DNA of 64,000 bases from positions 372,001-436,000 of the forward strand of contig CAWGVW010000001.1 of NCBI GenBank assembly GCA_963826145.1. Direction: 5' to 3'. This DNA is from JBGPLJ01 sp963826145. Its GTDB lineage: Bacteria; Pseudomonadota; Gammaproteobacteria; Steroidobacterales; Steroidobacteraceae. The position numbers were made by a program, and so were the translations under genes. A model generated the notes under the pieces. It had not been told where the DNA came from and did not search any database. It worked only from the letters and a program-made list of their open reading frames with translations. Shown in pieces: positions 63,658 to 64,000 of this stretch (within the stretch, counting starts at the first letter, position 1; each line of letters begins with the position of its first letter).

Positions 63658-64000
63658 ATGTTTTCTTCAAGTTCGGTACGCATGCTCATTCTTGGTTTGC
63701 TGTTCGTGGCGCTAGGCGTAAGCGCCGCAGATTCGGACCCGCCCGCAGGCTTGGTGGGCACGTGGCGTCTGGTGTCATTCGAAGATGTCGACAACGGCCA
63801 AACGATCCGTCGCTTTGGCGACAAGCCGCTCGGGCTGTTCGTTTACACCGCTGATGGGCACGTCGCCATTCAGATCGCCAATCCAGCGAACCCTGTGTGC
63901 GTGTCACCGGCCAAGAAGTTTGGGCCCGGAAGAAAGGATGATTCGACCGTTCCCGCATGCAGCCCGGCACAGATGCAGGCCTTGGTGGATGGTTCCGTCG
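63658..64000 (+). CDS. Lipocalin-like exported protein (3' end outside window)
   Basis: About 114 residues are visible. A signal peptide (RMLILGLLFVALGVSAADS) is followed by GLVGTWRLVSFEDVDNGQTI and LFVYTADGHVAIQIANPANP, the start of a lipocalin_5-like domain. AGGAGA lies 7-11 bp before the ATG at 63658. The gene runs off the end of the window. Confidence 0.82.
   Translation, partial: MFSSSSVRMLILGLLFVALGVSAADSDPPAGLVGTWRLVSFEDVDNGQTIRRFGDKPLGLFVYTADGHVAIQIANPANPVCVSPAKKFGPGRKDDSTVPACSPAQMQALVDGSV

Noticed and set aside
1..64000. CRISPR arrays, rRNA genes or prophage structural genes
   Set aside because: No regularly spaced repeats with spacers, no rRNA sequence and no capsid, tail or terminase-like proteins were seen.

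Overview
The window is about 64 kb of high-GC DNA from a Gram-negative proteobacterium. Evidence is two TonB-dependent receptors, lipoproteins, a periplasmic azurin, a CadC-type regulator, and a cofactor and amino-acid gene set typical of Gammaproteobacteria. A Steroidobacteraceae-like lineage fits best, but that is an inference. Gene density is high and most transcription units are short operons with 4-nt stop/start overlaps.

Layout. Positions 1-7.3 kb hold a TonB receptor, an uncharacterised propeller-like protein and an Asp/Asn beta-hydroxylase-like oxygenase on the + strand. They face a TPR-sulfotransferase and an exported amidohydrolase on the - strand. Positions 7.4-12.4 kb hold msrB, a thioredoxin-reductase-like ferredoxin/flavodoxin reductase, azurin, tesB, and a homoserine dehydrogenase gene. 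The homoserine dehydrogenase gene lies behind a near-consensus sigma-70 promoter, a SAM-II riboswitch and an intrinsic terminator. Positions 12.4-24.5 kb hold envelope and housekeeping genes: a DUF748/AsmA-like protein, a GNAT acetyltransferase, AlaX, two outer-membrane barrel-like proteins, an exported M29-like aminopeptidase, an FAD oxidase, a frameshifted cyclopropane synthase, a VIT transporter and a polyacidic small protein. Positions 24.7-31.8 kb hold proBA facing a molybdenum-cofactor operon (moeA-moaA-moaC-mobA-moaD-moaE). Positions 31.9-39.2 kb hold mmsA, a lipoprotein, a hybrid histidine kinase, an SMP-30 lactonase and a fatty-acid desaturase; the last three carry single-base frameshifts.

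At 39.4 kb a tRNA-Arg(UCG) gene begins, but its 3' part lies 3.57 kb away. The intervening segment carries DUF3604, PpiC-type isomerase and HupE genes that are shredded by frameshifts and cut off at both ends, so an assembly artefact is a serious possibility. From the tRNA 3' part a candidate genomic island runs to 57.66 kb, where an exact 27-bp copy of the tRNA segment recurs. The island holds an IS481-family element, a P-type ATPase remnant, a five-gene electron-transfer operon (di-haem peroxidase, cytochrome b561, FAD/2Fe-2S reductase, a membrane protein with transmembrane histidines, octahaem cytochrome c), a CadC/TPR regulator, a frameshifted TonB receptor and two Ig-fold lipoproteins. 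No integrase was seen. Chromosome-like sequence resumes with a secreted four-repeat protein, an HTH/nucleotidyltransferase pair behind a tandem operator, and a GST-amidase-aldo/keto reductase operon.

A recurrent theme is short palindromic repeats sitting at gene ends. At least five genes (hom, cfa, mobA, moaE and a small membrane protein) take their C-terminal residues and/or stop codon from such repeats.
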